Shown here in pieces: positions 8,950 through 19,067 of a stretch of DNA of 64,000 bases. The stretch is from the NCBI GenBank assembly GCA_964035575.1, contig OZ037926.1:868001-932000 (forward strand), given 5' to 3'. A program made the position numbers and the translations under genes. The DNA comes from Rhynchopus sp. YZ270_cl-10 (taxonomy: Eukaryota; Euglenozoa; Diplonemea; Diplonemida; Diplonemidae). Position 1 is the first letter of the stretch, and each line of letters starts with the position of its first letter. The notes under the pieces are model-generated. The model saw only the letters and a list, made by a program, of their open reading frames with translations. It was not told the origin of the DNA and made no database searches.

Positions 8950-11159
8950 TCACGGAGACACCGCGCCGTTCGTCGGCTCCTCCCCAGTGAATGTCGGGGT
9001 GATAGTCATACATTTTTGCGCAATTTTTTCGAATGATTTGTTGAAATCGTTGAGAAGAGAGAGAGGTGTTTTGTCTGAAGGGATGTCACACATGGTAACG
9101 AAGGAGGACAGCGTGTCAGCACAGGTTGCTGCGAAGGACATGGAATCTTCGAGCGAGGCACACATCTGTTTTTTCGCGGCTGTCACCTTCTGCAGAAGCC
9201 GCACCTCCTCTTCGGACAGCCCTGCCAACGAGGCGAGACGTGTTTTGTTTGCCACAAACTTCTCGCGGATTGCCTGCAAACCCTCGCTGTGCTCCATCAA
9301 CACTGCAAGGTGCTTTCTCCTCAACTCCATCTGCCTCCTATCCCACCCTGTAACCGGAGTCACATCCTCCCCCTCTACCTCCTTCTCCGCCCTCTCCGCC
9401 CGCAGCAACCCAGTCAACTCCGCCACCTGCTCTTTCAAAGATGCCACCTGACCCCTCGCCTCCACCCCCTTCTCCTTCTCAGCTTCCAACTCTGCCCTCA
9501 GAGAGCACCCTTCCTCGTCTCCCTCCTCCTCCTCCTCCTTCTTCTCCTTCTCTGGCACGACTGTTTGGGGTGGAGTAATATCAACGACTTCCTCAGCAAT
9601 GACTGCAGGGGTGTTTGGGGGTGTCGGGATGGAAGGGGAGGGCTTGGGAACACCGTCAATGACTTCGACGCGATCGAATGAGGCGTTGGAGTCAGTAATG
9701 TCGGGTTGGGGTTGCGCATCTTGGAGAATACGGAGCTGTGCACGGTGGCGTTTGTCTGAAGTAAGCTGCGCTTTTTGTGCTGCATCAAGTTGTGCCTCGA
9801 GGTCCTCAATCCTCCGTCTGCTATCACTCAACTCATTCGTCTCCGCCGTGAGCTGCTCAATCATATCCATCTCTGCTTCCAACCCACGACGTTCCTCTTG
9901 CGTCTCGCGGTCCCTGCACAGCTTTTTATGCGACTCCTGCAACAACCGATACGCCTCTTCCAGCTGAGCCTTCTCACGACGGTCCTTCTTCGGCGTCTGC
10001 TGTTCATGGTGCCCCACAGAGGCAGGAGGTGCACATTGGAGCGAGGCAATCTCTGCACGGAGATGCGTGATGTCTGCTTCCTGTGTATGGAATGTATTTA
10101 AAATGCTGCAGAACAGTACCCATAAGGTGGGATACGCAGAAATGAATAAAGTGTGGAACAGAAAGCAAACCTAATGGGTGAGGGAGTGAAGATTAATATA
10201 CTATTTTCAATCGAAAGATGCAGTCACAAAAAAAACCGCTCGTTGGAAAGAGTTTGTGAGCTTTTTCAGGGTGCTCCGAATTGCTTCCCCCTTGGCTCTC
10301 TGATGAATGATTGTTGAGAGCAAAGAGGGGATTTCAGGCTCCCTTCGTACACCTCTTCACTTTAACATACCAGTACAGCGAACTCCGACTGACTCTGTTC
10401 AGCCTCGCGCCTTGCCTTTGACACCACCTCATCCAACTTGCTTTGCATCTCATCTATCTCCGCTTTGTGCTCTACACGAAGCGAGTCGAAGTCGTTATCT
10501 TCGTTGCGCTTTTTGAGCAGCTCGTTCAACATCGAGTTTGCACGTACCAGGTCGGATACGACGATTGGCTCGGAAAAGTCACCAGAGGGGTTTTTCCCTA
10601 TGGTGAAAGGGGACATCACCTCCGAGGGGTCGGAGTGGGGGTGTTGGAGAGGAGAGCCTGGGGTCCGCGTTGTGGTGGCTTCGCTGCCGACAGTGGGGAA
10701 GCCCTGTGGTGACGCACCCCCCGACACCTTGTCGGCTTCGTATATTTCTACCTCCCTCTGGTGCAGATCCCTTTCCAACGCCGCGTTTTGTCTTACCAAA
10801 CGCACACAGATCCCACTACACGCAAACACCAACCAAGCCACCGCACCGTACACTGCCCCAGGCCCCTCCCCACCCCCTTCAATGCAACTCTCCCCTACCA
10901 ACACAAACACAGGAACCAACACAACCGACGCAAAAAACCCTGCCAACGTCAGCAAACTATGCGCCATTGTAGCAGAAGAAGCTAGACTAGGAGGCGCAAG
11001 AAGAGGAGAAGATGAAGGCTCCTCTAGGGTAGGAGTAGGCTCCGCAAGAAGAACCTCCGGTGAAGCAGGAGGAAGAGGTGCAGGGGTTGTAGTCGGAGCG
11101 GGAACAGGGGGGCGTGTAGTAGAAGGGCTACTAAGCTTCGGCACCTTCTTCTTCGCCAT
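8950..11159 (-). CDS. Two-exon, membrane-anchored coiled-coil protein of unknown function
   Basis: Exon 1 runs 11159 down to 10371 (263 codons from MAKKKVPKLSS) and exon 2 runs 10080 down to 8950 (376 residues plus stop), joined in phase 0 to give about 639 residues. The join is supported by a GTATGT donor at 10370, a CATTCCATACACAG acceptor ending at 10081, and a heptad pattern that continues across the junction (SQSEFAVL joined to EADITHLRAEIASLQ). The N-terminus is Pro/Ala/Thr-rich. Two hydrophobic segments follow at roughly residues 70-95 and 110-135 (LLTLAGFFASVVLVPVFVLV and AVYGAVAWLVFACSGI), then a long coiled coil with an acidic Pro-rich break in the middle. This layout fits an organelle-membrane tether or golgin-like protein, which is inference only. 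A conserved upstream element sits about 290 bp before the ATG. Taken alone, each exon would look like a separate gene. Confidence 0.75.
10081..10370 (-). other. Intron, 290 bp
   Basis: Starts GTATGT and ends ATACACAG on the minus strand, phase 0, between the two exons of the membrane-anchored coiled-coil gene. Without splicing, exon 1 stops two codons after the donor and exon 2 has no ATG. No repeat was noticed inside. Confidence 0.75.
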
Positions 11160-13249
11160 TTTTTGTTGTGTTTTTTATTCCTCTTTTTTTTTGGTGTGTC
11201 TGTTTGGGTAAAGTTGGTGGTCAGATTGGAATTGTTAATAAATTCGTTTTGTTTCTTTTTCGATGGTTTCGATCCCTGAATAACAGAGGCAAAAAAATAG
11301 TAACTCTGATAGGTAAGTAAAAGGAAAAAAGGTTTTTTCGTTGATTGCTCAATTACCCTGTTTGAGGGGTGATTGGCGACCGTATCTGAGGAAACTATTT
11401 CTCCTTTAAGCTACGCTTGTAGGAATAAAAAAAAAAAAAAAAAAATGGCTTGAAATATAAAGCCAGCTCATAACAGTATACCTTTTAAAGGAATAAAGGG
11501 TGGAGGGTGGAGGGAGGGGTGGGTGGAGCAATGATAGTGGGTAGATTCGAGCAGGGGGGGATGAGGAGAAATAGAAACTTAAAGACTCATCGCGCGATAA
11601 AAACCCCATGGGAAAAGGTTGTGGTGGAAACGCACCACACCTCGACCTGTTTGGTGAGGAGTGGCTCTGCAGCGCGGTTCGTCCCCAAAACCGCAAAAGT
11701 GTTCAAAAATGCGTTGTTTCTATTTCCTCCTTCATGAGGTGACAAAAAAAAATTCTGAGAATTGGGAGAGGGAGAGAGGAGGTAATCACGTTTCAAATAT
11801 CGACCTCCATTTGGTTTGTATTGGGTTTTTTTTTGCACTGCTGTCATGGGAGGGGGAGGGGGGAAGAAAGTCCATTCATTTTCAAAAAAAATGTATAAAA
11901 ATGGGGAGACACTGGACCCCGTTTTTTTTTTTTTTTGTTGTCTTTTTTGAGAATGGTACAATCCCAAATCCCATGCTGAAACCCTAGTAGGGGGAGGTGT
12001 GGAGAGGGCTGTATGCAACACAAAAAAAAAAGTCATACATACCCCTAAGAAAAGTACTGTGTGGGGAGGGAAAGAGAACGGTTTGACAAGAAGTTACTAG
12101 TAAACCTCTCTACTTTTTTATTTTTTTGCAAAAACTGAACGTAAATTGGAGATGTAGTAGGAGCAGAGACCACATCCCTTCTTGACCCTTCGAGAGTCAA
12201 GCGCAGAGAGACAACAAAAAAGCAGCCTGAGTGCAGTGAATTGTTGCCTTTCAGGAGCTGCGCTGCCCCCTCATCATTAACAATGGTCCTTGTGATAATA
12301 AGCAAATTTGGACAATAAAAACAAAAACAAAAATAGTCGAAATGTGCTAAAACGCAGCTCCGTCGTGCTCATGCAAAGGGGTGGGGGACAGGAGTGTCCG
12401 TACCGTAAGAGAACCGGGAAATAAAAATAAAAATGGATGTGCGGGTCTGTTCAATGTGCACATACATTAAAGGGGGGGAATGATGTTAGCGCAAACGCCT
12501 CTGGGACGCAGGCGCTGACGCTCGGGGGAGGGGGGGAAGGAAAAAAAGGAGCTATTGTGACCATGAAACAACAGCAAGGTTTTGTGGTGGCATTGAATTA
12601 TTTTGTGAAAAACCTGAGTTTTTCAACACACTGCCACACTAAATAAAAAAACACTAAAATATTATTTCATATACTTTCTTTTCTAAACGAAAAGAAGGCA
12701 AAGAGGGTGCGAAAAGTGTACCCTTGCTTCTAAAATATAAAACTATCAACACTGCCACTCATCCCATTTCCCTTCTAAAACGTTGTTTGGGGTTTTATTA
12801 TTTTCATCAAAACACTGTGAACAGTGTCAAACTCTGTCTGAAAGGACATGACTCACCTCTCGCCTGATCTAAGCTTTGTATCTTTGTACGTGCAGAACAC
12901 TGGAAAGAATTGCTTTGCAATCTGGGGGTATTTTAAAACCAAAAAAATAAAATAGCTGACTTGAAATACAAAACCCTTTTGTGACAATGTACCATCACTC
13001 AAACAAATAATAAAAAACACAAACACAAGAGCCCCAAGACAAACACACGGTTTGTCAGAGCAATAAATTGACTTGAAATACAAAAGCCCTCTCCTGACAG
13101 TACATCTTGTACGACCAGTGCACCTGGGGTGGACTCCCACCCCCCGCAAGAAACTAAAAGAAAACTTCGCTATTGGTACGCATCAAAATATATCCCCTCC
13201 TCCCCTTCTCCCCTCACTTCCCCTGGCCCCATCCCGACTACCCCTATGT
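11160..13249. other. Gene-poor AT-rich intergenic region with three upstream-type elements
   Basis: About 2.1 kb without a convincing coding frame. It contains long A and T runs and three minus-strand members of the conserved upstream element family: 11446-11483, 12955-12993 and 13068-13140. The last keeps the distal arm GGTGGGAGTCCACCCC and the core TCAGGAGAGGGCTTTTGTAT. The first lies upstream of the 8950-11159 gene. The other two have no recognisable gene close downstream, so a non-coding transcript or a simple repeat origin is possible. Confidence 0.5.
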
Positions 13250-15805
13250 TCAGGCAATCACCTGCAGCTCGTCGGAGACCTCTGGTTCCAGCATTTCTGC
13301 TTCTTCCTCAAGCATCCCTGAGAGGTCTGCTGTGGCTAATGTGTGGCTGGCACCCCCCGAGAGGAGGGCTTCTTGTGCGTCTTCTCCGCCTGCCCTCTCT
13401 GCTGCAGTGCGCCTGCGTTTGACGGCCCCAAGCGTTGCAATAATGAGCAGGAACCCCGCAAAGCATATAGACGCCGCAACCAGCACACCAGAGTGCCCAG
13501 AAGAAGAAGAAGAAGAAGTGTTGCTGCCGTTCGGTGCAGCTGTCACTGCCGAGGGCGACTCCGATGCTGGTGGGTCAGTCACCTTGGCAGAGCACGTACA
13601 AGGTGAAGGTAATGTGCTGAACGGCGGTGGTTGGTACACAAAGGCCCCGCTGCCTTCGTAGAGGGCCACCTCAACGCCCGTCACAGAAGGGAACATGTCA
13701 GGTGTCAGTGACGCAGTCTTGCCTTCATCCATACTCAGTGTGAAGATGGTAGCAGTGCGGTTGCCGACAGTGCTGCTCGGGGTGCCCCGTTCCCAGCCTT
13801 TGGCTGTGAGGGATGTCTCCACAGTGCCCGTGTCTGCAGGGCAGTCTCGGCAGACAAAGATACTGATGGAGAACAGACACATCCCAGTGCAGCACCGCAC
13901 CTCCAGGTAGTGCGTGCTCGGAAAGCGCACGTCGTACGCAACGGAGCCCCCCAACGCAGTGCCCACCATCGGCAGCTCCGTGCGGTCGCTCTGTGCGACG
14001 AGGCTCAGAGCCGTGCACGTTGCTGATAGCGGCGTGTTGGTCATGGGCGGCATCGTGACAGGTGGAGACACTGTGGGTGACAACGTGGGAGGTGAAGGTG
14101 AAGTGCCCTTAAGCACGGGAATAGTTGTAATGGGTGTATCTGTGGGTGCGTCTGTTGCGGAAACAGCTGTTGTGGGAGCTGGAGTGTATGTTCTGGGTGT
14201 GTCTGTCTTACCTATTGGCGTATCTATGGGTGCAGCTGTTCCGGGTACATGTGTGGGTGCAACCGTTGTACCGGGTACATATGATGTGGGTGCCACAGTT
14301 TTGGGTGCATCTGACGTGGGTGCAACTGTTTTGGGTACATCTGATGTGGGTGCAATCGTTTTGGGTGCATCTGTGGCACACCCATCGCACAACTGTGCGA
14401 AGGCTTCCTTCACAAGGCAGTACGGTGCTGTCCATTCAGACTGCATCATCGCTATGGACATGCCACCTTCTGTACTGAAGCGGGCGGTTTCGTCCGTTGA
14501 GAGTGTGACCTTCCAGGTGCGCGTCTCGTAGCCTGCCAGGGCTGCGTCGGCCGCATTGGTGCAGGTGGTGGGCACTGCGGTGGCAGGCAGCTGTGCCTCG
14601 AGGGTGTCAAGCGTGTCGCCATCCTCGTATGGACACGACGTGCATGTGTACGCGACGAGGTAGAAAAGACACTGAACCTTTATGCAGCACACTTGTAGCG
14701 TTCCATTGTTCACAGTGTAGAACTTAGTCTGTGCGTCCGCAAGAGGCATGCTGGTCGCCCTGGGCTGCGCAACCGCCCGCGCCTCACCAGCCTCGGTGAT
14801 GTTGCTCACCGAGGCTGTATTGAAATAACATGTACAATGCCTCACTGCCACCAGCTCATCACCATGCGCAATCACAAGATCAACGTGCGGGTACGCCGGG
14901 TCCGCCCACGCATACGGAATACGCACTCCCGTCACATCCCTTGCGAGAAAGAACCCGCTTACCATTTGTGGACGCTCTGGGTTCTCAAGATACCACAGGA
15001 CCACCCCGAGGCCCGCCTGCACTGCCACGAGAAGCGTCTCTTTGTCGTTGCGCTCGCGCACCATGAGCGAGGTAATGTTGCCTTCGCCGAGTGTATACTT
15101 GATCATCAGGTGCAGGACTCCGGGGTTGGTGGCATCCATGCGCCACACGCGCAACTCTTTGGTGTGTCCTGTATACACGATATCGCCGTAGGTGGCGACG
15201 GACAAGACCTCCGTGGGCATGGACATATTGACCTGCGCCCCTGTAGACACGTCCATATAGGTGAGAATTGAAGACTCACCAGTGAGGGCCGCAAACACTG
15301 CATCACTACCCTGCTCCACAGCGTCCACTGCAATGGTGTTGGACGCAAAGTGGAACGTCGCCCCCTGCAGCAACGACACACCAGCATACGAAGCAAACCC
15401 TGTCCCAAACACATACACAACCCCATCCCGCGGGCTCAGCGTCTTCGTACAGTTCCCCACCAGCGTGCTGGAGATCTCCTTTAGACCGCCACTCCAGACA
15501 AACTGCTTCAACATATCATTCTGGCACACCCAAAAGTCTCCGTTGTGCTCACCGGACACAGCATGGTACCCATCGCGCGGCACCTCGAAGATGACGGAGG
15601 GTGCCACAGGGTCCTCATAGTTGTATGCAGCAACCCCACCCCCATCCTGAACCGCAAGCAATGTGTAGCCAGCCCCGTCCGCGCCTGTTGGGTACGCTGC
15701 CAGCTCGGTGACCGTCTGGTCGATCGTGCTGAGCTCGATGAAGAAGGCAGAGGCGAAGGTGGTCATGAACAGCACCTCACTGAGGAGGGCAAGAAGACTC
15801 TTCAT
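13250..15805 (-). CDS. Type I surface membrane protein: propeller-like domain, APT stalk, TM
   Basis: 851 residues from the ATG at 15805, chosen because it opens a signal peptide (MKSLLALLSEVLFMTTFASA). The frame stays open upstream, but that sequence is intergenic in character. Residues about 20-330 show repeated short beta-strand patterns typical of a beta-propeller. Two related Cys-containing modules follow, around VCCIKVQCLFYLVAYTCTSC and VRCCTGMCLFSISIFVCRDC. Between them is a Thr/Pro stalk with near-perfect ten-residue repeats (APKTVAPTSD type), likely O-glycosylated. A Ser run precedes one TM helix (VLVAASICFAGFLLIIATLG), then an RRR stop-transfer and an acidic tail of about 65 residues. 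Probably a cell-surface or endomembrane adhesion/receptor protein. An upstream element lies 70-143 bp before the ATG. Confidence 0.8.
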   Translation of the reverse strand: MKSLLALLSEVLFMTTFASAFFIELSTIDQTVTELAAYPTGADGAGYTLLAVQDGGGVAAYNYEDPVAPSVIFEVPRDGYHAVSGEHNGDFWVCQNDMLKQFVWSGGLKEISSTLVGNCTKTLSPRDGVVYVFGTGFASYAGVSLLQGATFHFASNTIAVDAVEQGSDAVFAALTGESSILTYMDVSTGAQVNMSMPTEVLSVATYGDIVYTGHTKELRVWRMDATNPGVLHLMIKYTLGEGNITSLMVRERNDKETLLVAVQAGLGVVLWYLENPERPQMVSGFFLARDVTGVRIPYAWADPAYPHVDLVIAHGDELVAVRHCTCYFNTASVSNITEAGEARAVAQPRATSMPLADAQTKFYTVNNGTLQVCCIKVQCLFYLVAYTCTSCPYEDGDTLDTLEAQLPATAVPTTCTNAADAALAGYETRTWKVTLSTDETARFSTEGGMSIAMMQSEWTAPYCLVKEAFAQLCDGCATDAPKTIAPTSDVPKTVAPTSDAPKTVAPTSYVPGTTVAPTHVPGTAAPIDTPIGKTDTPRTYTPAPTTAVSATDAPTDTPITTIPVLKGTSPSPPTLSPTVSPPVTMPPMTNTPLSATCTALSLVAQSDRTELPMVGTALGGSVAYDVRFPSTHYLEVRCCTGMCLFSISIFVCRDCPADTGTVETSLTAKGWERGTPSSTVGNRTATIFTLSMDEGKTASLTPDMFPSVTGVEVALYEGSGAFVYQPPPFSTLPSPCTCSAKVTDPPASESPSAVTAAPNGSNTSSSSSSGHSGVLVAASICFAGFLLIIATLGAVKRRRTAAERAGGEDAQEALLSGGASHTLATADLSGMLEEEAEMLEPEVSDELQVIA

Positions 15806-15874
15806 AGTTGCCCTCTGGAGAGGTGCCCCTTTCTGTTTTGATGTGATAAAGGGGAGAGACAAGAAAAAGAAGAA

Positions 15875-15948
15875 GCTGACTGAAATACAACAGCCCTCTT
15901 GTGAACATTGCACCTTTGATATAATGACCTGCACCATGGGTGACCCAA
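15875..15948 (-). promoter_or_regulatory. Conserved upstream element
   Basis: The minus strand reads GGTGCAGGTCATTATATC, AAAGGTGCAATG, then TTCACAAGAGGGCTGTTGTA and TTTCAGTCAGC. This is a clear family member 70-143 bp upstream of the propeller/stalk protein ATG. It is followed by a pyrimidine tract (TCTTCTTTTTCTTGTCTCTC) before the start. Confidence 0.55.
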
Positions 15949-16720
15949 CCGCATTCAAAAAACAAATATGTCTCAAAAGGGGAGGCGCGGGAGTGGCTTT
16001 TTTATACAGACAAATCAAAAAAAGACAAACTGATATATTTTCTTTCTTGTTTTCGGGCACAACATCTCCAGAACAGAGATACAATACTTTGGAAATAGTA
16101 CATCTCGACCCCAAGGGTGTGTGTGGCGAGTGTCGACTATCACCCGGGGTTGGGTTCTGCACACAAGGTTCGCCCGATGGGCTAATTGTTGCCCTTTGGT
16201 AATCTAAAAAGAAAACGGTCAACCACTACTATGACGCCTACTAAACCAATAGATTAAATAGTACCATTCACGGCAAACGTCTGCACCAGATCGTTTTGTA
16301 TAACAGGTTAGCAAAAAGGAAGGGGGGTGCCTGCTGTCGTTGTTCAACACAATTCCGTTAGGCATTGCAGTGTGAAATGCTGTGCGCTCACCGAGAGGGG
16401 ATTTTTTTTTCCTGATACTTTGTTAGAGTCAGCGCAGCCCCCACAGACAGTCTTCACTTTATCTATACAGCATTGACAAACGCTTACCCGACGTAGGTCC
16501 TGTGCACAGACTGCATCGCCTCTAAGGCATTTGTACTTAAGAGATATAGACGCACATCGTCATGAAACTCTGGTAGCCTTTATTGTTAACGCATTGTAAA
16601 TGCCACAAAAAGATGCTCTGTCTGCACTGTACTTTCCCTGAATGCATATAGGGAACATGGCAGGACCAAGCTGCATCTCGAGGATGCCTTGCTGCAAAGG
16701 CTCTCCTCTTCCATGAGCAT
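15949..16720. other. Intergenic, no gene seen
   Basis: About 770 bp of mixed composition with no coding frame that I trust on either strand. A longer minus frame covering 16537-17298 is rich in Arg, His, Trp and Cys and overlaps the acidic-protein gene in another frame, so I treat it as spurious. Confidence 0.4.
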
Positions 16721-17062
16721 TCACGCAAAACCCTCGTCGCTGTCCTCAGCCCCATCACCTTCATCTGCAAGTTCAAAAACACTCTGTGAGTTCTCCAGGT
16801 CCTCCATGTCCACGTCATCTGCCCCCGCATCACCTTGCATCCCAAGAGAGTCCAGTAGACGTTGTGCTGTCTTGACGCTGTCTGCCGTTCTGTCTTCCTT
16901 TGTCTTCGCCTTCCTGGCTTGGCGGAGGTTTTGTGCTCGCAGACCACCCCTACCTGGATCAAACGCCTCGCGTGTGATTGTCTCCACCTCGACCCGGTCG
17001 AATGTAGCTTCAGCCGCTGTAGAGTACTCTCCGAATGTAAGCTCGCCGTCACGTTCTTGCAT
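16721..17062 (-). CDS. Small acidic protein, possibly the last exon of a longer gene
   Basis: 113 codons from the ATG at 17062 (MQERDGELTFGEYSTAAEAT) to a TGA at 16721. Basic helix in the middle (LRAQNLRQARKAKTKED), strongly acidic C-terminus ending GDGAEDSDEGFA. A strong acceptor, CCTTACACAG, ends at 17066, three bases before the ATG. So the ATG may be the true start behind a 5'UTR intron, or coding may continue from an upstream exon (phase-0 reading would add one Ala). A candidate upstream exon on this strand lies around 17410-17560, but no donor is convincing. I recognise no family. Confidence 0.55.
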   Translation of the reverse strand: MQERDGELTFGEYSTAAEATFDRVEVETITREAFDPGRGGLRAQNLRQARKAKTKEDRTADSVKTAQRLLDSLGMQGDAGADDVDMEDLENSQSVFELADEGDGAEDSDEGFA

Positions 17063-17094
17063 TGCCTGTGTAAGGATTTCATAAAACAAATTTG

Positions 17095-17129
17095 TTGGCT
17101 TGAAATACAAAGCCATGACAGTTGTACCA
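17095..17129 (-). promoter_or_regulatory. Conserved upstream element, short form
   Basis: The minus strand reads GGTACAACTGTCATGGCTTT then GTATTTCAAGCCAA. It lies only 33-67 bp upstream of the ATG at 17062 and before the TTACACAG acceptor, so it would be removed if that acceptor is used. Confidence 0.5.
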
Positions 17130-17639
17130 AACAAAAGAAGCCTTTAAGAAATATGCCGTTGTGTGCGTCACAATCAGTAGCGTCCTGAGTAAGAAAAGTT
17201 GGGATGATGTTATGCCTCGGTGTGCCAAGGTGTTTGCATGAGAGAAGGGGTTTGAGATGGGAATATCGAAATATGTATGGTGGGAGAGGGGGGGGCAAGT
17301 GATCTCTAGACCGCTGTGTGGTTCAGTGAGAGTGACAAAAGATATGTGGTCATTCGAAGAAAATCGAACCAAAAAAAAAAGGGGGGGAGGGAAAGTGAAA
17401 ATCGTAAGACCTGTGTCTGGCTGGTGGGATGACAGGAGACCTCCTTCTGTGTCTTCGTACTGGCTGGACAACGGCACCAGGCGTACGTGAACTGGTGCTG
17501 GACAAGATGGAGGGTCTAGCTCGGGTTGTGAGCGGTGTGGGGTAATACTGGGGGTCGCCAACGCAACGGACCCTCTACCCGTGGTATAGTGTGCTACCTA
17601 ATGAAGAGCTCATAGAAAAGTCTCATATAAACGTGTACA

Positions 17640-17831
17640 GTATCTCCCCCGCATTGACTAGGGATAGGCAGATGTATGTCTATCCTTCCCTTGCCTTAGT
17701 TGCGGTGTTGTGTTGCTGACTGAGGAACAGAAGCATGCGACGCAGAACGGAACAGAAAAGGTATCTCCCCCGCATTGACTAGGGATAGGCAGATGTGTGT
17801 CTTATCCTTCCCTTGCCTTAGTTGCGGTGTT
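17640..17831. repeat. 70-bp direct repeat, two copies
   Basis: Copy 1 is 17640-17709 and copy 2 is 17761-17831. Both start GTATCTCCCCCGCATTGACT, run through AGGGATAGGCAGATG, and end CTTAGTTGCGGTGTT. They differ at only a couple of positions (TATGTC-TATCC against TGTGTCTTATCC). The 51-bp spacer differs. On the minus strand the repeat ends just after a possible acceptor (TGTTCCTCAG) in the spacer. Confidence 0.85.
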
Positions 17832-18088
17832 TCTTTTCCCCTAAAAACAATCCCCTCTTTTTTTTTTGGTGCTCAGCTCCCTGCGCAATTCATGATTTCT
17901 CAAATTCTCATTAAACGGAATCCTCAAATGGGAGGGGGACAAAAGCCCCCCCTTTGACCCTTTCTCATCCTATCAGAAGCGTTGTTTATTTTTCATGAAT
18001 GTTGTCATCCTTGCACCATGAGATTCCTCCCTACCCCACCTCCCCGCCCATCTCTCTCTCTCTCCTCTCCTTTACTTTCCTCCATACG

Positions 18089-18147
18089 TGGTGTGGCTGA
18101 CGACCCCAAAATAGCACAAAGTAGCACCCCCCCTTTCAGCCACACCA
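18089..18147. mobile_element. Miniature inverted-repeat element, copy 2 (59 bp)
   Basis: A perfect 12-bp terminal inverted repeat (TGGTGTGGCTGA at the left, TCAGCCACACCA at the right) is flanked by a perfect 5-bp duplication, ATACG, at 18084-18088 and 18148-18152. The interior CGACCCCAAAATAGCA is shared with 371-425. It lies about 120 bp downstream of the GTATGA donor of the histone-fold-like gene, so probably inside its intron. TG...CA ends and 5-bp duplications are compatible with several integrase or transposase families. Confidence 0.85.
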
Positions 18148-18270
18148 ATACGTCATTCTAAGTTCAAAAGGAGCAAAAAAATTGAGCAAAAAAATCCGAA
18201 TAGAAGTTATTTCATTTACACAAAAAAGGTTCCCTTTTAGGGGTTTATGGATCCCATTTAAAATTCATAC

Positions 18271-18705
18271 CTGACGTGACGTAGAGGGAGTCATCCGGAG
18301 GGTGCAGTCTTTTCCAACAGCTTTTGCGTGTCCAAGGTGTTGGTTGTATAGGGGGTAGCGGCCGGTTGGGTCGATGGGGCTGTCGATTGTAGCGTTTATG
18401 TTGACTTTGACTGTGGAGGCCGCTTCGACTGATGCGATGTTAAATGCTTCGCGGAGAAGCGCTGTGGCGCTGTCGGACACATCCCAATCCGCTTCCTCCA
18501 CCGCACCTTGCAATGCCTCTTCAAACATACGCCCCAAAAAGGAATGCCGAAACACCGTCTGCTGCTGCTCCACATCGTCCGGTTCACCTTGCCCCGTCCT
18601 ATCCTTCACCACAGCAGCTTTAGAATACGAGGTAGTACGACTCTCCGTAGGGTTAAGTACCGATGCTGCCTGTTTTTGCCTCCGGGACCTAGATTTCGGC
18701 GCCAT
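18271..18705 (-). CDS. Histone-fold-like protein, possibly a divergent H3/CENP-A (first exon)
   Basis: 145 codons from the ATG at 18705 to a CAG/GTATGA donor at 18270. Read through the donor, the frame stops after one more codon. A basic Ser/Arg-rich N-terminal tail (MAPKSRSRRQKQAAS) precedes a segment that lines up with the H3 alpha1-alpha2 region by eye: FLGRMFEEALQGAVEEADW against the H3 FQRLVREIAQDF region, then SDSATALLREAFNIASVEAA against SSAVMALQEASEAYLVGLF, then HAKAVGKDCTLR against HAKRVTI. An extra stretch of about 25 residues sits between alpha2 and the HAK region. The alpha3 helix would lie in the next exon, which I could not fix (candidate acceptors end ATTGCGCAG near 17886 and TGTTCCTCAG near 17727). 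The assignment is by eye; another helical DNA-binding fold is possible. Confidence 0.45.
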
Positions 18706-19067
18706 ATTATGAAATTATTTTAAATAAGGGGAAGTGTGTGTGTGTGTGGAGGAAAAATTGTGGGGTCTAAAAATGTGGTAAAGGAAGAAGAGTGGGGAAA
18801 CGGTGAGGGAGAAAGAAAAAAGTTGAAAAAATCGTTAAAAAACGCAAAGACTGCCAAAAAAAAAAAGGGGGATGGCAAACTTACACTGGGTTAGAGATTG
18901 GAGGTTGGAAGACTGATCCCGCATTCCCGATTCGGATCGAATCGCCAGAATTACCACCAGGCACAGCCGAGACGAAAGCCTCTAGGCATAAGGAATTTCA
19001 CCTTTTATTATCTATTATAGCATTTGCCTCTGCGGATGCAAGGCCTATTTTTCCCTTTATTCCCCCC

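Noticed and set aside
11587-12036. Minus frame of about 150 codons in the 11-13 kb gap
   Set aside because: Dominated by Phe, Lys and Pro from homopolymer runs; no protein-like segment.
15806-16222. N-terminal extension of the propeller/stalk protein
   Set aside because: The frame is open, but the ATG at 15805 opens a signal peptide, and the extension reads through an upstream element and AT-rich DNA.
16537-17298. Minus frame of about 250 codons overlapping the acidic-protein gene
   Set aside because: Atypical composition (Arg, Trp, Cys, His), runs through an acceptor site and an upstream element, and overlaps a better frame.
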